64,000 nt of DNA from Paenibacillus sp. E222 (GCF_013401555.1 NZ_CP058552.1:1984001-2048000); one strand, 5' to 3'; positions 36,887-46,648 are shown, numbered from the stretch's first letter. Translations and numbers: made by a program. Notes: a model not told the origin generated them from the letters alone.

Positions 36887-36992
36887 GGTACAGCGAGTAG
36901 GGGCTTTATAACTGAAACTAACATTCATAAGATAACGGAGAACAGTGTAGAGATCATTCGTTTAACTTATAAGAAATTAAATTTATAATCCG

Positions 36993-37052
36993 AAAAAAAG
37001 CAGGTACTCCTCCACCAGACATAGCTGGAAAGGAAGCACCTGCTTTTTTCTT
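36993..37052. terminator. Bidirectional terminator between yitT-like gene and cls
   Basis: AAAAAAAGCAGGT ... ACCTGCTTTTTT with inner pairing, T-rich on both strands. Shared by the two convergent genes. Confidence 0.85.
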
Positions 37053-37084
37053 TGGACTGATAATCCTTCTACTACTACCTGTAT

Positions 37085-38533
37085 CTACAGAATCGGAGAT
37101 AGCAGACGAGAGATCGCTTCTTTGAAGCGGATTTTCACACTGCGTTTATTGTACTCCTCCAGCGTCATCTCACGGGATACAAGAAGATCATGCTCAAACG
37201 TCTGCACAAGAGCAGTCGCAATCGCCTCATCATACATAAAAGCATTGACCTCAAAGTTCAATCGGAAGCTGCGGTAATCAATATTAGCGGTTCCCACAGA
37301 TGCGACCATACTGTCGATAATGAGCGTTTTCGCATGAATAAAGCCGTTATCGTAGATGAACACGGTGGCTCCCACTTTTAACAACTCACCGATATAAGAT
37401 AGCGTAGCCCAATATACGAAGGCGTGATCCGGTTTATTTGGAATCATAATGCGAACATCAATTCCTGACAGGCACGCAAGACGAATGGCTTCGAATACAC
37501 TGGCATCTGGAATAAAATAAGGCGTTTGAATCAGAATCGAATGTTTGGCTCCATTAATCATTTTCAGATAACTGTTCTTGATATGCTCTGTCTCTGCATC
37601 CGGTCCGCTGGATACAATCTGCATGGCAGTTGTTCCTGTGCCCTCAATATGAGGGAAATGCGCCGGAACATATGGGGTATCGTGCTGCTTGGACGCTTCA
37701 TTCCAATCGAGAAGAAAACGGGTCTGAAGAGCATGAACAGCATTACCCTGAATACGCAAATGAGTATCTCGCCAGTAACCGAACTTGGAATTCAAGCCGA
37801 GATATTCATCCCCCACATTAAATCCGCCTGTATATCCAAGGTTACCATCAATGATGACGATTTTACGGTGATTTCGGTAGTTCATACGCAGGTTAATCAG
37901 ACTGAATTTGGATGGGAAAAAGACCTCAACCAAACCGCCTGCTTCGCGCAATTCTTTGAAAAAACGTTTGGATACGCGCCGTGATCCCAGCGCGTCATAC
38001 AGTAGACGAACTTTGACACCTTCGCGCGCTTTACGGATGAGTGCATCCCGGATTCTTTTGCCGAGTCGGTCGCCTCTATAAATGTAATATTGCACATGAA
38101 CATGATCCTTCGCTGCCTCGATATCATCGAGCAACCGCTGAAATTTGTCTGTTCCGTCGGTAATAATCTCGACTGCATTATCTTCGGTCAAAAGAGCATC
38201 GTTTTGCTTCAGGTTCATATAAATCATGTCCTGACTACTCTCCGTCGCCTGATTACGGAACGGTGTTCGGTTGTCTTGCAGCTGATCAAGCTGGGCAGCA
38301 ATACGTTTTTCAAGCCCAAGCTTCTTGCGCTCTTTCCACTGGAAAAGCCGATAGCGCGTCAGGTTTTGCCCTGTTAATAAGTAGAGTACAAACCCGAAAA
38401 CCGGAATAAAGTTTAAGACGAGCAGCCAAGCCCAGGATGCACTGGCATCCTTTCGTTCGAAGAAAACGACCGCTGCTGCAAAAATAATATTCAGGCCCAG
38501 GAGTACAACAAGTAAAATGGATTCGATATGCAC
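37085..38533 (-). CDS. cls: Cardiolipin synthase
   Basis: 482-residue phospholipase-D-family enzyme making cardiolipin from phosphatidylglycerol in the membrane. Two N-terminal transmembrane segments (about residues 5–25 and 35–55) are followed by two HKD-type motifs: NHRKIVIIDGNLGYTGG (first) and FIHAKTLIIDSMVASVGTANID (second). The GTG start follows GGGGGA on the minus strand. It is convergent with the YitT gene and divergent from the arg cluster. Confidence 0.93.
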   Translation of the reverse strand: MHIESILLVVLLGLNIIFAAAVVFFERKDASASWAWLLVLNFIPVFGFVLYLLTGQNLTRYRLFQWKERKKLGLEKRIAAQLDQLQDNRTPFRNQATESSQDMIYMNLKQNDALLTEDNAVEIITDGTDKFQRLLDDIEAAKDHVHVQYYIYRGDRLGKRIRDALIRKAREGVKVRLLYDALGSRRVSKRFFKELREAGGLVEVFFPSKFSLINLRMNYRNHRKIVIIDGNLGYTGGFNVGDEYLGLNSKFGYWRDTHLRIQGNAVHALQTRFLLDWNEASKQHDTPYVPAHFPHIEGTGTTAMQIVSSGPDAETEHIKNSYLKMINGAKHSILIQTPYFIPDASVFEAIRLACLSGIDVRIMIPNKPDHAFVYWATLSYIGELLKVGATVFIYDNGFIHAKTLIIDSMVASVGTANIDYRSFRLNFEVNAFMYDEAIATALVQTFEHDLLVSREMTLEEYNKRSVKIRFKEAISRLLSPIL

Positions 38534-38731
38534 TGTAGTCCCCCATGTCTCATAATGACCATCATGAATCCATTCATAAACCCTTCATCGTGTAGATTGA
38601 TTATGAAATAGACCCTGGTTGTAATGTTTCCTATAATACGTATTTTAGCAGAAGTATACGGGTTCGTCCGCAGATGTTGGAAAGATATGTTCGGAAGCAA
38701 TGAGAATCCATGTAAAATTGATGATAGAGTG

Positions 38732-38766
38732 TTGTATTTATATAACTAGAGTTGTATAATAATACA
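38732..38766 (+). promoter_or_regulatory. argC promoter with two tandem ARG-box-like operators
   Basis: Promoter: TTGTAT (38732–38737), 17-base spacer, TATAAT (38755–38760). Box 1 TGTATTTATATAAC (38733–38746) and box 2 TGTATAATAATACA (38753–38766) are imperfect and near-perfect inverted repeats. Their starts are 20 bases apart, on the same helix face, as expected for an ArgR/AhrC hexamer. The boxes cover both promoter elements, so arginine repression of the whole cluster is likely. Confidence 0.7.
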
Positions 38767-38863
38767 CAAATATGCATAGAAGCGACGGAATTGCTGTATG
38801 AAAGCTCATTGGGAGCAGGAGAACAGTATAAGTAGCGCATACGACAAGATTGGGGGAGCGAGA

Positions 38864-39913
38864 GTGAATAACAAATTAAAAGTGGCAATCGTCGGTTCCA
38901 CCGGCTACGGCGGGGTGGAACTGATTCGTTTTTTCCAGAATCATCCGCAGGTTGAAATTACTTCGGTAATCTCTTCATCCAGCAGTGGTGAGTCCATCGC
39001 AGATGGATTCCCGCATTTGACGGACGTGATTCAGAGGCCACTCGACGGCGTAGACCCGGCTGAGATTGCAAGTCGTGCAGATCTGGTGTTCACAGCGACC
39101 CCGTCTGGTGTAAGCGCAAAGCTCGTTCCGAGCCTGCTTGAAGCAGGTCTTAAGGTCATTGATTTGTCTGGAGATTTCAGACTTAAGGATGGAACGGTGT
39201 ATGAAGAGTGGTATAAACATCCGGCACCATCTGCTTCATTGCTGGAACAGGCGGTATACGGCATGGCAGAGGTGTATGGCGACGAAGTGAAGGGCAAGAA
39301 CTTTATTTCCAACCCCGGCTGCTACCCAACGGCTACGTTACTCGGATTGATTCCAGCTGTTGAGGCAGGATGGATTGACCCTTCCAGTATCATCATTGAT
39401 GCCAAATCCGGCGTATCGGGTGCGGGAAGGGGAACAGCTCTGGCGTATCATTATGCAGAAATGAATGAGAATTTCAAAGCATATAAACTCAATAAACATC
39501 AGCATATTCCCGAAATCGAGCAAGTGCTGGGAAATATCACTGGCACTCCAGTCACAGTAACGTTCACAACTCAACTGGTGCCGATGACGCGTGGAATCAT
39601 GAGTACGATGTATGCCAATCTAACTGGTGAACATAGTGACCGTGAAATCGTTGATCTGTACCGCAAATATTATGAGAATCGGCCGTTCGTGCGTGTACGT
39701 GAGCCGGGGATCTGGCCTTCAACGAAGGAAGTGTACGGATCGAACTATTGTGATATCGGATTTGCGGCTGATCCTCGTACAGGTCGTTTGACGATTATTT
39801 CGGTCATCGACAACCTGGTGAAAGGTGCATCCGGGCAAGCCATTCAAAATATGAACCTGATGATGGGATGGGAGGAGAACCTCGGGCTGAACATGACTCC
39901 AGTATATCCATAA
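38864..39913 (+). CDS. argC: N-acetyl-gamma-glutamyl-phosphate reductase
   Basis: 349-residue ArgC, the third step of arginine synthesis. It has the NADPH-binding VAIVGSTGYGGVELIR at the N-terminus and the catalytic Cys in SNPGCYPTATLLGLIP. GTG at 38864 is chosen because GGGGGAG lies just upstream and the length then matches the family; the frame extends to an ATG at 38798 that would add an unlikely 22-residue tail. First gene of the arg cluster, behind the ARG-box promoter. Confidence 0.93.
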   Translation: MNNKLKVAIVGSTGYGGVELIRFFQNHPQVEITSVISSSSSGESIADGFPHLTDVIQRPLDGVDPAEIASRADLVFTATPSGVSAKLVPSLLEAGLKVIDLSGDFRLKDGTVYEEWYKHPAPSASLLEQAVYGMAEVYGDEVKGKNFISNPGCYPTATLLGLIPAVEAGWIDPSSIIIDAKSGVSGAGRGTALAYHYAEMNENFKAYKLNKHQHIPEIEQVLGNITGTPVTVTFTTQLVPMTRGIMSTMYANLTGEHSDREIVDLYRKYYENRPFVRVREPGIWPSTKEVYGSNYCDIGFAADPRTGRLTIISVIDNLVKGASGQAIQNMNLMMGWEENLGLNMTPVYP

Positions 39914-40029
39914 GGGTTGAATCATTGGGATTGCGTCTAGACGCAATCTCGAAACCATGTGGGGAAGACGGATCAGGCAAAGCAAGCGGACAATCGGCAT
40001 GCGGCCGAACGCATAACGGGGGATAACAT

Positions 40030-41268
40030 ATGGGAACAAATGTGGAGCAAAAGGCCTTTACTATAGTTGAGAACGGAACGATTGTAACTCCGCGCGGGTT
40101 CACTGCTGGCGGACTGCACTGCGGATTGAAAAAAACGTCTCGTAACGACATCGGGGTCATCCGCTGTGACGTGCCGGCAACTGCAGCTGCGGTGTATACA
40201 ACGAACGTGTTCCAAGCCGCACCTCTGAAAGTCACACGTGAGAGCTTGAGCAATGGACGCCTTCAGGCAGTCATCGTGAATAGCGGGAATGCCAATGCGT
40301 GTACTGGACAGCAAGGTGAAGAGGATGCCTACGCCATGCGTACGGCGGCTGCACGTGAATTGGGAGTAGCAGAAGAGGATGTTGCTGTCGCTTCTACAGG
40401 TGTCATTGGTGAATTGCTGAAGATGGACGCTGTACACTCGGGGATTACCGCACTTCCGGCACGTTTGGGCAAGGAAGCAGAAGAAGCGGAGCATTTTTCC
40501 CAAGCTATTCTGACAACCGATTTGGTAAAAAAAGAAGCCTGCGTCTCCGTTGAGGTGAACGGCAAAACGATTACCATTGCAGGTGCCGCCAAGGGATCGG
40601 GGATGATTCATCCGAATATGGCGACCATGCTGGCCTTCATGACCTCGGATGCGGTCATTAGTGCAGAAGCGTTGCAGCGCCTGCTGCGCCAGGCGACCAA
40701 TCATACCTTTAACATGATTACAGTGGATGGAGATACGAGCACGAACGACATGCTGGTCGCAATGTCCAGTGGTCTGGCAGGTAACGAAGAGCTGACCGTG
40801 GAACATCCGGATTGGGATGCTTTTGCTGCAGGATTCACATATGTGTGCGAAGTGCTTGCCAAAGCCATCGCGCGCGATGGCGAAGGAGCAACCAAGCTGG
40901 TAGAAGTATACGTAACGGGTGCCGTAAGTGATGAATCTGCGCAAGCTATTGCTAAGACCGTCATTGGGTCCAGCCTGGTGAAATCCGCCATGTTTGGTGC
41001 TGATGCCAACTGGGGACGAATTATTGCAGCCGTAGGACGCGCAGGACAGCCGGTGAATCCGGAGACGGTTGATATCCGTCTGGGTAACATCTCTGTACTT
41101 GAACAATCCCGTCCAGTCGTATTCGACGAAGAAGCCGCGCTGGCCTACTTGCAAACCGATACCGTACGTATTGTAGTCGATCTGCACCACGGCGACGGAA
41201 CAGCCATTGCATGGGGCTGTGACCTGACGTATGACTATGTACGAATTAACGCGGCATACCGCACGTAA
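40030..41268 (+). CDS. argJ: Bifunctional ornithine acetyltransferase / N-acetylglutamate synthase ArgJ
   Basis: 412-residue ArgJ, which recycles the acetyl group from N-acetylornithine to glutamate. It self-cleaves before the nucleophilic Thr in the motif KGSGMIHPNMATMLAF; this Thr is Thr199. Also present are NSGNANACTGQQG and NWGRIIAAVGRAG. GGGGGA precedes the ATG. Whether it is mono- or bifunctional cannot be read directly. Confidence 0.94.
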   Translation: MGTNVEQKAFTIVENGTIVTPRGFTAGGLHCGLKKTSRNDIGVIRCDVPATAAAVYTTNVFQAAPLKVTRESLSNGRLQAVIVNSGNANACTGQQGEEDAYAMRTAAARELGVAEEDVAVASTGVIGELLKMDAVHSGITALPARLGKEAEEAEHFSQAILTTDLVKKEACVSVEVNGKTITIAGAAKGSGMIHPNMATMLAFMTSDAVISAEALQRLLRQATNHTFNMITVDGDTSTNDMLVAMSSGLAGNEELTVEHPDWDAFAAGFTYVCEVLAKAIARDGEGATKLVEVYVTGAVSDESAQAIAKTVIGSSLVKSAMFGADANWGRIIAAVGRAGQPVNPETVDIRLGNISVLEQSRPVVFDEEAALAYLQTDTVRIVVDLHHGDGTAIAWGCDLTYDYVRINAAYRT

Positions 41269-41298
41269 TAATTATTACGCATTTATTTTATTGAAGCT

Positions 41299-41325
41299 AA
41301 CAGCTTCCCTATGAGAAGCTGTTTC
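41299..41325 (+). terminator. Hairpin after argJ, possible weak terminator
   Basis: Perfect 9-base stem AACAGCTTC / GAAGCTGTT with a 7-base loop but only three T afterwards. Confidence 0.4.
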
Positions 41326-41360
41326 GTAAATATATAGAAAATGTATAAGGATTAAACTTT

Positions 41361-41533
41361 ATTTGGTAGTTGATAACTGGCGAAGGCAGTGGAGAAGTCG
41401 GAATCGATTCTGTAGAAGCGCAGCGTTCGCCTTTGTCTCCGAGTTTTCCCCTTAGAGAAGGGGAATCCCAAAAAAACTTGGAGACAACAGCGATGAAAGA
41501 ACGATCCGGATTCGGAACGGTCAGCCACCGAAT
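41361..41533 (+). repeat. Dispersed structured element, copy C (upstream of argB)
   Basis: The most divergent copy. Terminal stem ATTTGGTAGTTGA pairs with TCAGCCACCGAAT (12 of 13, with G·U). The inner hairpin TGTCTCCGAGTTTT / AAAACTTGGAGACA carries paired changes relative to the other copies (A–T to G–C and C–G to T–A). CCCCTT/AAGGGG forms the apical stem. GAAGCGCAGCGTTCGCC and ACAGCGATG are recognisable. It ends 55 bases before argB. Confidence 0.78.
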
Positions 41534-41588
41534 ATCGCATCAATAAGTGTTAGGACTTTTAGAATATTTGAACGAAAGGAGTGCCCTC

Positions 41589-42428
41589 ATGAATTCAACA
41601 TTGCAAAATGAGAGTACCGGAACTGAAGCAGGTGCCGAGAAGCAGACGTTTGTCATGAAATGCGGAGGCAGCACGCTGGCGGCGTTGCCTGAATCCTTTT
41701 TTGCAGATCTGCGTGACTTGCAGTCCCAGGGAACACAGCCTGTCATCGTACATGGTGGCGGCCCTGCGATCTCGAATAACCTGGCGAAGCTGGGCATAGA
41801 GACCGAGTTTGTGAACGGATTGCGCAAAACAACGGAACCTGTGCTGGACGTCGTGGAAATGGTTCTTGCGGGGAGTATTAACAAACAGATCGTACGTTTA
41901 ATCCAACGTGTTGGTGGACGTGCGCTGGGCTTGTCGGGTGTGGACGGTGGTTTGATCCAGGCGAAACCAGTTAGCAACCATGCAGAGATTGGTTTTGTAG
42001 GCGACGTAACTGGTGTTAACGCGGAGATTATTCAAGGTATTGTGGAAATGGGCTATATGCCAGTTATCGCGCCAGTTGGTGTGGATGCATCTGGGCAACG
42101 CTATAACATCAACGCCGATACAGCAGCAGGTGCGGTAGCTTCCCACCTCGGAGTGAGCCGGATGATCGTAGTGACTGATGTCCCTGGCATTATGAAAAAT
42201 GTAGGTGGCGAGAAAAAAGTACTGCCATCCGTCTCTGTACAAGAGATCGAGGATATGATCCAAACCGGAGAAATCTATGGCGGCATGATTCCAAAGGTGC
42301 GTGCAGCCATCGCTTGTATTCACGGCAAAGTGCGTGAGGTCATCATCGTAGATGGCAGCGAACCACAGATCCTGAGCCGTGTGCTTGGCGGAGAAACGAT
42401 CGGAACCCGAATTATCCGTATGCAGTAA
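41589..42428 (+). CDS. argB: Acetylglutamate kinase
   Basis: 279-residue amino acid kinase phosphorylating N-acetylglutamate, the second step of the pathway. The conserved Lys is in FVMKCGGSTLAALP. VIVHGGGPAISNNLAKLG is the glycine-rich loop, and YNINADTAAGAVASHL and VTDVPGI are present. The ATG at 41589 follows AAGGAG by 7 bases; an upstream in-frame start at 41547 has no site. About 20 extra N-terminal residues precede the fold. Confidence 0.94.
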   Translation: MNSTLQNESTGTEAGAEKQTFVMKCGGSTLAALPESFFADLRDLQSQGTQPVIVHGGGPAISNNLAKLGIETEFVNGLRKTTEPVLDVVEMVLAGSINKQIVRLIQRVGGRALGLSGVDGGLIQAKPVSNHAEIGFVGDVTGVNAEIIQGIVEMGYMPVIAPVGVDASGQRYNINADTAAGAVASHLGVSRMIVVTDVPGIMKNVGGEKKVLPSVSVQEIEDMIQTGEIYGGMIPKVRAAIACIHGKVREVIIVDGSEPQILSRVLGGETIGTRIIRMQ

Positions 42429-42512
42429 TTATTCTCAGTGCGCTAGTGTCTTCATGGTCTTATAGTAAATAAAAAAATATGTGCATCGCTTTTTTATATA
42501 AGAAATCTAATA

Positions 42513-42745
42513 TTACACACACAATAACGTAGGGTGCAGAACCAATCTGAAGAATAAAAATGCATAACGTAGAGGACAGAAATAACCTGAAGAAGCGAAG
42601 CGTGCGCCTTTATCCCCGGATTTTCCCCTTTAAGGATCAATCAAAAAAATCCGGGGATAACAGCGATCGAAAGGTTGTTCTGTCATCGAAGTGGAGTATG
42701 CTTACGTTCAAAAGATGGTCCTGCAATCGGAGTGGTCTAGTGTAA
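42513..42745 (+). repeat. Structured element copy D, outer (interrupted by a second copy)
   Basis: Outer copy ends in TTACAC (42513–42518) and GTGTAA (42740–42745). Its outer stem GCAGAACCAATC (about 42536–42547) still pairs with GATGGTCCTGC (about 42714–42724), with one mismatch and a bulge. Between these lies a whole second copy at 42562–42701, and the outer copy's own core is missing. Confidence 0.72.
42562..42701 (+). repeat. Structured element copy D, inner (upstream of argD)
   Basis: Complete 140-base copy with GCATA/TATGC ends. The outer stem GACAGAAATAACCT pairs with AGGTTGTTCTGTC (bulged A, one U·G). The inner hairpin TATCCCCGGATTTT / AAAATCCGGGGATA is a perfect 14-base stem. ACAGCGATCGAAAGG follows. 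It lies inside outer copy D, about 95 bases before argD. Confidence 0.82.
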
Positions 42746-42797
42746 ATTATAGCTCTTATATGATTGCCGTTGCACCAACCAATAGGAGTGATAGGTG

Positions 42798-44054
42798 ATG
42801 GCAAAAGGCAATGAACAGCCAGGTTCTGGCACAGCAGTAGCGGGCGTAGCAGCGACAGGTGCAGCGTCACAGACGGAAAGCTCTCTTTTCCAAACGTATG
42901 CACGTTATCCAATCAGTCTGGTCAAAGGTAAAGGCAGCTGGCTGTGGGATGATCAGGGCAATCGTTATCTTGATTTCATGTGCGGGTTGGCTGTAACGAG
43001 TCTGGGCCATGCACCGGAGAAAGTGGGAGCCAAGCTGAAAGCTCAGATTGATGAGCTGTGGCATGTATCCAACCTGTTCCAGATTCCCGGTCAGGAAAAA
43101 GCAGCGGCTTTGTTGACTGCAAATACGTGCGCAGATGCTGTATTTTTCTGTAACAGTGGTGCAGAAGCGAATGAAGCGGCAATCAAACTGGCGCGTCGCT
43201 ATCACCAGAAGGTAAAAGGCACAGGTCGGTACGAAGTCATTACATTTGCCCAATCCTTCCACGGACGGACACTCGCAACCTTGACAGCAACTGGACAGGA
43301 TAAGGTGAAAGAAGGATTTTTGCCATTGCCAGCCGGATTCGTGACCGTACCATTGCATGATACAGCCGCTCTCGAAGCGGCAATCGGACCCAATACAGCA
43401 GCAATTATGCTGGAGATGGTGCAAGCTGAGGGTGGCGTGCATCCGGTTAAACCGGATTTTGTCCATCACGTTCGGAAACTGTGTGAAGAACACGGACTGC
43501 TGTTGATTGTGGATGAAGTGCAGACCGGAATGGGACGTACAGGCAAACTGTTCGCGCATGAGCATTATGGCATTGAGCCGGACATTTTCACGGTAGCCAA
43601 AGGTATTGGTAGTGGATTCCCTGTAGGTGCGATGCTAGGTAAAGGTTATCTAAAGGATGCGTTTACTGCAGGCAGCCATGCTACAACGTTTGGCGGTACA
43701 CCACTTGCTTCCTCCGTGGTCATTGCAACGATTGAAACGATGCTTGAAGACCACCTGCCAGAACGTGCAGCTGAAATGGGCGAATACCTGATGAAATCTC
43801 TGCGGGAGCGTCTGGCAGGCAACTCGTTTGTAAAAGAAGTTCGGGGTATGGGTCTGCTAGTTGGAATCGAATGTGCTGAAGCGGTAGGCGACATCGTGCT
43901 TGCCGGTCAGAAACGAGGCATTCTCTTTGTATCCGCTGGACCAAATGTCATTCGTCTGCTTCCAAACTTGTATGTGAGCAAGGAAGAGATCGATGAGGCA
44001 GTATCCTTGGTAGCTACGTTGATTGAAGAGCACGTGGCAGCGAAGAACGCTTAA
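42798..44054 (+). CDS. argD: Acetylornithine aminotransferase
   Basis: 418-residue class III PLP aminotransferase of arginine synthesis. Motifs: YLDFMCGLAVTSLGH, NSGAEANEAAIKLAR, VDEVQTGMGRTG with the PLP Asp, and TVAKGIGSGFPVGA with the PLP Lys. TFGGTPLAS follows. The ATG at 42798 is 9 bases after AGGAG. About 20 residues of Ala/Gly-rich sequence precede the fold. Confidence 0.94.
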   Translation: MAKGNEQPGSGTAVAGVAATGAASQTESSLFQTYARYPISLVKGKGSWLWDDQGNRYLDFMCGLAVTSLGHAPEKVGAKLKAQIDELWHVSNLFQIPGQEKAAALLTANTCADAVFFCNSGAEANEAAIKLARRYHQKVKGTGRYEVITFAQSFHGRTLATLTATGQDKVKEGFLPLPAGFVTVPLHDTAALEAAIGPNTAAIMLEMVQAEGGVHPVKPDFVHHVRKLCEEHGLLLIVDEVQTGMGRTGKLFAHEHYGIEPDIFTVAKGIGSGFPVGAMLGKGYLKDAFTAGSHATTFGGTPLASSVVIATIETMLEDHLPERAAEMGEYLMKSLRERLAGNSFVKEVRGMGLLVGIECAEAVGDIVLAGQKRGILFVSAGPNVIRLLPNLYVSKEEIDEAVSLVATLIEEHVAAKNA

Positions 44055-44253
44055 TAAGACTTTATACAATCTTTCTGATTCGGGGCCTTCGCGGGCCTCG
44101 AAGCGGAACATAATGATGAATCATGAATCCCTGTAGCCGCGCGGTAAACTAGCGGAAGCTGATAGTGAGTAGCCGGATGGCAAAATCTTAACGTTCTACA
44201 CTCTTCTGCCCATGCGGGTGCAGGGAACCGGAAATAAGGAGGACAAAAAGAAC

Positions 44254-45222
44254 ATGACACAAACGCAACAGACGGAGAAAGTCCAGAAGGTCGATCTTAG
44301 AGGCCGTGATTTTATTGAATTTACAGATTATACAGCAGAGGAAATTCGCTATTTGCTGGACCTTGCGATTGAGATTAAAGGCAAACAAAAGAACGGTGTG
44401 CCGTATAAGCCACTCCAAGGCAAAACGATCGGACTCATTTTTGAAAAATCATCTACACGTACCCGTGTATCCTTTGAAGTCGGCATGTTCCAACTCGGCG
44501 GTCACGCGCTCTTCCTGAGCAAAAACGATATCCAACTTGGTCGCGGGGAAACGACACATGATACAGCCAAAGTCCTGTCACGTTACCTGGACGGCATCAT
44601 GATTCGTACCTTTGGACACCATAATGTGACTGAACTGGCACAACATGCGGATATTCCAGTTATTAACGGCCTGAGCGATGCAGCACATCCATGCCAAGTA
44701 CTCGCAGACTTCCAAACTGTGCTGGAGCACAAAGGTAAGCTGGAAGGTCTGAAAATGGCTTATGTCGGAGACGGTAATAACATGGCGCACTCCCTAATGC
44801 TTGGTGCAGCGAAGATGGGTATGCATGTTGCGGTAGCGACTCCGGAAGGCTATGAGCCTGACAGCGCAGTTGTAGAGCAGGCGCGCAGCATCGCACAGGA
44901 GAGCGGGTCGCAGGTGACTGTAACGTACAGTGCACAGGAAGCTGTGAAAGATGCAGATATCGTGTATACGGATGTATGGGCGAGCATGGGTTTTGAAGAG
45001 GAACAGAAGATTCGTGAACAAGCATTCGCTGCGTATCAGGTGGATGAGGAACTGATGAAAGGCGCGAAGCCGGATTACATGTTCCTGCACTGCCTGCCAG
45101 CTCACCGTGGAGAAGAAGTGAGTGCTGGGGTAATTGACGGACCTAACTCCCTGATCTTTGATCAGGCGGAGAACCGACTGCATGCGCAGAAAGCATTGAT
45201 GGCTGCGTTAATGAGCGAATAG
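44254..45222 (+). CDS. argF: Ornithine carbamoyltransferase
   Basis: 322-residue carbamoyltransferase that makes citrulline. The carbamoyl-phosphate motif is FEKSSTRTRVSFE, and the ornithine-binding motif is FLHCLPAHRGEEV. HHNVTELAQHADIPVINGLSD and GDGNNMAHSL are also typical. The ATG at 44254 is 11 bases after AAGGAGG. In B. subtilis carAB lie between argD and argF; here they do not. Confidence 0.94.
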   Translation: MTQTQQTEKVQKVDLRGRDFIEFTDYTAEEIRYLLDLAIEIKGKQKNGVPYKPLQGKTIGLIFEKSSTRTRVSFEVGMFQLGGHALFLSKNDIQLGRGETTHDTAKVLSRYLDGIMIRTFGHHNVTELAQHADIPVINGLSDAAHPCQVLADFQTVLEHKGKLEGLKMAYVGDGNNMAHSLMLGAAKMGMHVAVATPEGYEPDSAVVEQARSIAQESGSQVTVTYSAQEAVKDADIVYTDVWASMGFEEEQKIREQAFAAYQVDEELMKGAKPDYMFLHCLPAHRGEEVSAGVIDGPNSLIFDQAENRLHAQKALMAALMSE

Positions 45223-45307
45223 ATGCTGTTTGCCTGAATGGGTTGATTTTAGGCGCAGATTTCGCGATGATAGATTAAGCAACTGAACTTGGGGAGGACC
45301 ACCACAC

Positions 45308-46543
45308 ATGGCTAAAGAAAAAATTGTACTCGCTTATTCTGGCGGGTTGGACACATCTGTAATTTTGAAATGGTTGAAAGAAACATATGATGCGGAGATT
45401 ATTGCATTTACGGCGGATATTGGACAAAAGGATGAGTTGGACGGCCTTGAGGAAAAAGCACTCGCTACAGGCGCTTCCAAAGTGTACATCGATGATCTGC
45501 GCGACGAGTTCGCCAAAGATTTCATCTATCCAATGTTCCAGGCAGGTGCTCTTTATGAAGGACAGTATCTGCTTGGCACAAGTATCGCACGTCCACTGAT
45601 CGCTAAACGTATGGTGGATATCGCTCGTGCAGAAGGCGCTACTGCGATTGCTCACGGCGCTACGGGTAAAGGGAATGACCAGGTTCGCTTTGAGTTGAAC
45701 GCAGCTGCGCTGACACCAGACATTCAAGTCATCGCGCCTTGGCGTCTGGAAGAATTCCGCAACCAGTTCCCGGGACGTGCGGAGATGATCGCTTACGCTG
45801 AAAAACATGGTATTCCGGTAACCGCATCGGCGGCTAAACCGTACTCCACAGACCGTAACCTGCTGCATATCAGCTATGAGAGCGGCGTGCTCGAAGACCC
45901 TTGGTTCGATCCAAGTATGGACGAGAACAAAGACATGTTCCTGCTCAGCAGTGCACCTGAAGATGCACCGGATCAAGCGGAATATGTTGAGCTTGAATTC
46001 GAACAAGGTGACTGTGTTGCACTGAATGGTGAGCGCTTGAGCCCACTGCAAGTGATGGAGCAACTGAACGAACTTGGTGGCAAACATGGTATCGGCCGTG
46101 TGGACATGGTAGAGAACCGCTTCGTCGGCATGAAGAGTCGTGGCGTATATGAGACACCAGGTGGAACAATTCTGTTCACGGCACACCGCAAAATGGAATC
46201 CATCACGATGGACCGTGAAGTCATGAACCTGCGTGATAGCCTGATCACACGTTACAGCACACTCGTATACAACGGATTCTGGTTCGCACCGGAACGTCTG
46301 GCGCTGCAAGCGCTGGTGACCGAAAGCCAGAAAAATGTAACAGGTACCGTTCGTGTGAAACTGTATAAAGGCAACATCATCGGTGCAGGTGTGAAAAGCC
46401 CTGTCAGCCTGTACAACCCGGACATTGCCACGATGGAAGCTGATCCAACACAAGCGTACGATCAAGGGGATGCAACGGGCTTTATTCGCCTGAATGCATT
46501 GCGTTTGAAAGTGAATTCCGGTGTGGAACAAAACAAAAACTAA
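45308..46543 (+). CDS. argG: Argininosuccinate synthase
   Basis: 411-residue ATP-dependent ligase joining citrulline and aspartate. P-loop-like [16 protein letters not shown] lies at the N-terminus. [13 protein letters not shown] and [15 protein letters not shown] are family signatures. GGGGAGG precedes the ATG. Continues the arg cluster. Confidence 0.95.
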   Translation: MAKEKIVLAYSGGLDTSVILKWLKETYDAEIIAFTADIGQKDELDGLEEKALATGASKVYIDDLRDEFAKDFIYPMFQAGALYEGQYLLGTSIARPLIAKRMVDIARAEGATAIAHGATGKGNDQVRFELNAAALTPDIQVIAPWRLEEFRNQFPGRAEMIAYAEKHGIPVTASAAKPYSTDRNLLHISYESGVLEDPWFDPSMDENKDMFLLSSAPEDAPDQAEYVELEFEQGDCVALNGERLSPLQVMEQLNELGGKHGIGRVDMVENRFVGMKSRGVYETPGGTILFTAHRKMESITMDREVMNLRDSLITRYSTLVYNGFWFAPERLALQALVTESQKNVTGTVRVKLYKGNIIGAGVKSPVSLYNPDIATMEADPTQAYDQGDATGFIRLNALRLKVNSGVEQNKN

Positions 46544-46648
46544 TTTCATTATGCATATACAGCATCACGATAATAACTGACAAGGCGGGCCGTTCTTGCA
46601 CATCTGGCAGGAGCGGCTTTGTCCATGAGCGAAAGGGGAGTACTCACT

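Noticed and set aside
36915..36960. Possible remnant of the dispersed element after the YitT gene
   Set aside because: Only a short stretch (ATAACGGAGA...) resembles the left arm; no stem or conserved core follows.
39973..41190. 405-codon minus-strand frame opposite argJ
   Set aside because: Fully overlaps argJ, whose motifs are intact; the product has no recognisable domain and an unusual composition.
45275..46549. 424-codon minus-strand frame opposite argG
   Set aside because: Shadow of argG; Cys/His/Phe-rich product without family features.
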